Source: Alistipes sp. An66
Lineage (GTDB): Bacteria > Bacteroidota > Bacteroidia > Bacteroidales > Rikenellaceae
DNA: 64,000 nucleotides
Direction of reading: 5' to 3'
NCBI RefSeq assembly: GCF_002161445.1
Contig: NZ_NFHT01000003.1
Span: forward strand, 1 to 64,000
The notes under the pieces: model-generated
Database searches by the model: none
What the model was told of the DNA's origin: nothing
Seen by the model: the letters and a program-made list of their open reading frames with translations, nothing else
Shown: positions 63,024-64,000 of the stretch, piece by piece
Layout: each line of letters begins with the position of its first letter
Numbering within the stretch: the first letter of the stretch is position 1
Made by a program: the position numbers and the translations under genes

Positions 63024-64000
63024 CTAACGGGGACGTACCGTCGTCGATACGCCGGCGGCCGTTCCGCACGTCACCGTATAGCGGGCGCCCTCCTGCAACT
63101 CGTTGAAGAAGCACTCCTCCGAGCTCGGGAAACGATTGCGGAAAGCACCCAGCGACGTCTTGGCGTGCTCCATGTACTCCGAATCGCTCGGAAGCAGCTC
63201 CACGGCCTTGGCCATCGTGTCGTAAGCGGCCCAGAAGGTCGCCTGACCCGCAAATCCGCCGCAGGCGGCAGCCGACGACGCATAGCACTGCGCCAGCACG
63301 AAATAGGGAACTCCGTCCTCGGGATTCAGATCCCGGGCCTGACGCGCTGCCGTGGCGGCATCGTTGATGTTGTTGGCCACCAGGCCCACCAGCGCGATGC
63401 GCACCAGCAACTTCTGACGCTCGGCGGGATCCTGCTCCACGGCAAGCGCCTCATTCAGGTAGGTATCGGCCTTGGCGTAATCGCCCTTGTTCTGGAAAGC
63501 CTGCGCCAGGAACATGGCCGTCTCCGACGAGGGCTTCACCTGGTAGTATTTCTCGGCAATGGCAAAGTAGAAGTCGCCGTCGCACTTCGCACGCGACATC
63601 ATGCTCACGGCCTGGGCCAGCAGAGCCTCGTCCTCGGGTGCCGCTTCCAGCTTGCCGCGGAAGAGCGTTTCGAGGTTCTCGCAGCTGGCCGCACCGCTCA
63701 ATCCGAACGCCGCGTCGAACTGGCTCTTGTACTCCGAAGCCTCGGGATTCTTCTCGAAGAACGGAAGCAGACGGTCATACTCGGCGATGATCTCGTCGGG
63801 CATCACCTCGTCCGTATTCTTGTAGTCGTCGCAGAGGTTCGTGAAGTAGGCCACGACGGTCTCCGGATCCGAGTTGTCACCCCCGGCCTCGATCGCCTCG
63901 CGGAACGCCTCGCGGATACCCGCACGGTCGTTGGGCTTGTAGGTCAGATATTCGCGGGCCTTGCGGTCGAGAATGTAGGCCGTACCGCGCTTGGGATGGC
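63024..64000 (-). CDS. TPR-repeat protein, N-terminus outside the window
   Basis: The frame is open to the window edge, so the N-terminal part is missing; about 325 residues are visible. They consist of helical pairs of TPR type, for example SSETAMFLAQAFQNKGDYAKADTYLNEALAVEQ and KLLVRIALVGLVANNINDAATAARQARDLNPEDGVPYFVLAQCY (given in parts). The C-terminus is short and non-TPR (GARYTVTCGTAAGVSTTVRPR region). Located 22 nt upstream of lptC and thus probably in the same operon. Adaptor or envelope-assembly roles are possible; no specific function can be given. Confidence 0.85.
   Translation of the reverse strand, partial: HPKRGTAYILDRKAREYLTYKPNDRAGIREAFREAIEAGGDNSDPETVVAYFTNLCDDYKNTDEVMPDEIIAEYDRLLPFFEKNPEASEYKSQFDAAFGLSGAASCENLETLFRGKLEAAPEDEALLAQAVSMMSRAKCDGDFYFAIAEKYYQVKPSSETAMFLAQAFQNKGDYAKADTYLNEALAVEQDPAERQKLLVRIALVGLVANNINDAATAARQARDLNPEDGVPYFVLAQCYASSAAACGGFAGQATFWAAYDTMAKAVELLPSDSEYMEHAKTSLGAFRNRFPSSEECFFNELQEGARYTVTCGTAAGVSTTVRPR

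Overview
The window looks like chromosomal backbone from a high-GC member of the Bacteroidales, most probably Alistipes or a close relative in the Rikenellaceae. The reasons are G/C-ending codons almost everywhere, genes usually lacking Shine-Dalgarno sequences but preceded by the Bacteroidetes -7 box TAnnTTTG, and a gene set typical of the phylum: a MutA/MutB methylmalonyl-CoA mutase, glutamine synthetase type III, an M49 dipeptidyl peptidase III, a BlaI/BlaR1-like pair, and a full LPS/KDO gene set. I see no rRNA, tRNA, CRISPR array, prophage or insertion sequence.

Layout. 1-2.5 kb: minus-strand operon lpxK-punA-ssb. 2.7-5.7 kb: plus-strand M23 lipoprotein, ispD, a membrane PH-like protein and a 54-residue rubredoxin. 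5.9-7.9 kb: dipeptidyl peptidase III (minus). 8.0-12.8 kb: panC-panD, a DUF456 membrane protein, an M16 lipoprotein. 12.9-20.0 kb: a long minus-strand operon, rsfS-ftsH-cdsA-psd-(AI-2E/PerM transporter)-riboflavin kinase-ahcY. 20.2-25.7 kb: oxyR divergent from trpS, then a CLC-CBS channel, a PAS protein and a threonine aldolase-like enzyme. 25.9-26.6 kb: a small membrane protein/XRE regulator pair. 26.7-29.2 kb: kdsB-kdsA-kdsD (minus). 29.4-41.5 kb: lon (minus), valS, rnhA, an MsbA-like exporter, ileS and a DksA-like protein. 41.7-47.9 kb: an outer-membrane barrel protein, an unusual BlaR1-like sensor with its BlaI repressor, and a divergent MurNAc kinase/MurQ pair. 48-52 kb: a helix-hairpin-helix protein, rpsU and glutamine synthetase III (minus). 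52.3-56.4 kb: mutA-mutB. 56.5-64 kb (minus): a lipoprotein, an iron-type alcohol dehydrogenase, then TPR protein-lptC-CorC/GldE-like protein-ppiD.

How the genes fit together. Much of the window serves the cell envelope: lipid A phosphorylation (LpxK), KDO supply (KdsD, KdsA, KdsB), lipid A/LPS flipping and export (MsbA-like, LptC), phospholipid synthesis (CdsA, Psd), envelope folding and proteolysis (PpiD, FtsH, M23 and M16 lipoproteins) and peptidoglycan recycling (MurK-like, MurQ). Central metabolism is represented by the succinate-propionate route (MutAB), nitrogen assimilation (GlnN), pantothenate and flavin synthesis, and an oxidative-stress regulator whose redox cysteines fall at exactly the OxyR positions.

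The items I would look at first are: the leader of the glutamine synthetase gene, where an 11-bp inverted repeat followed by a T-tract competes with an upstream hairpin and looks like an attenuator; the blaI/murK intergenic region, with AACTA half-sites at exact 21-bp spacing over the blaI promoter; the BlaR1-like protein, which carries TonB-plug-like modules and four YFxSxxWKxAQ repeats; a CLC protein lacking both antiporter glutamates; promoters placed so close to start codons that the mRNAs should be nearly leaderless; and a promoter buried in coding sequence ahead of rpsU.
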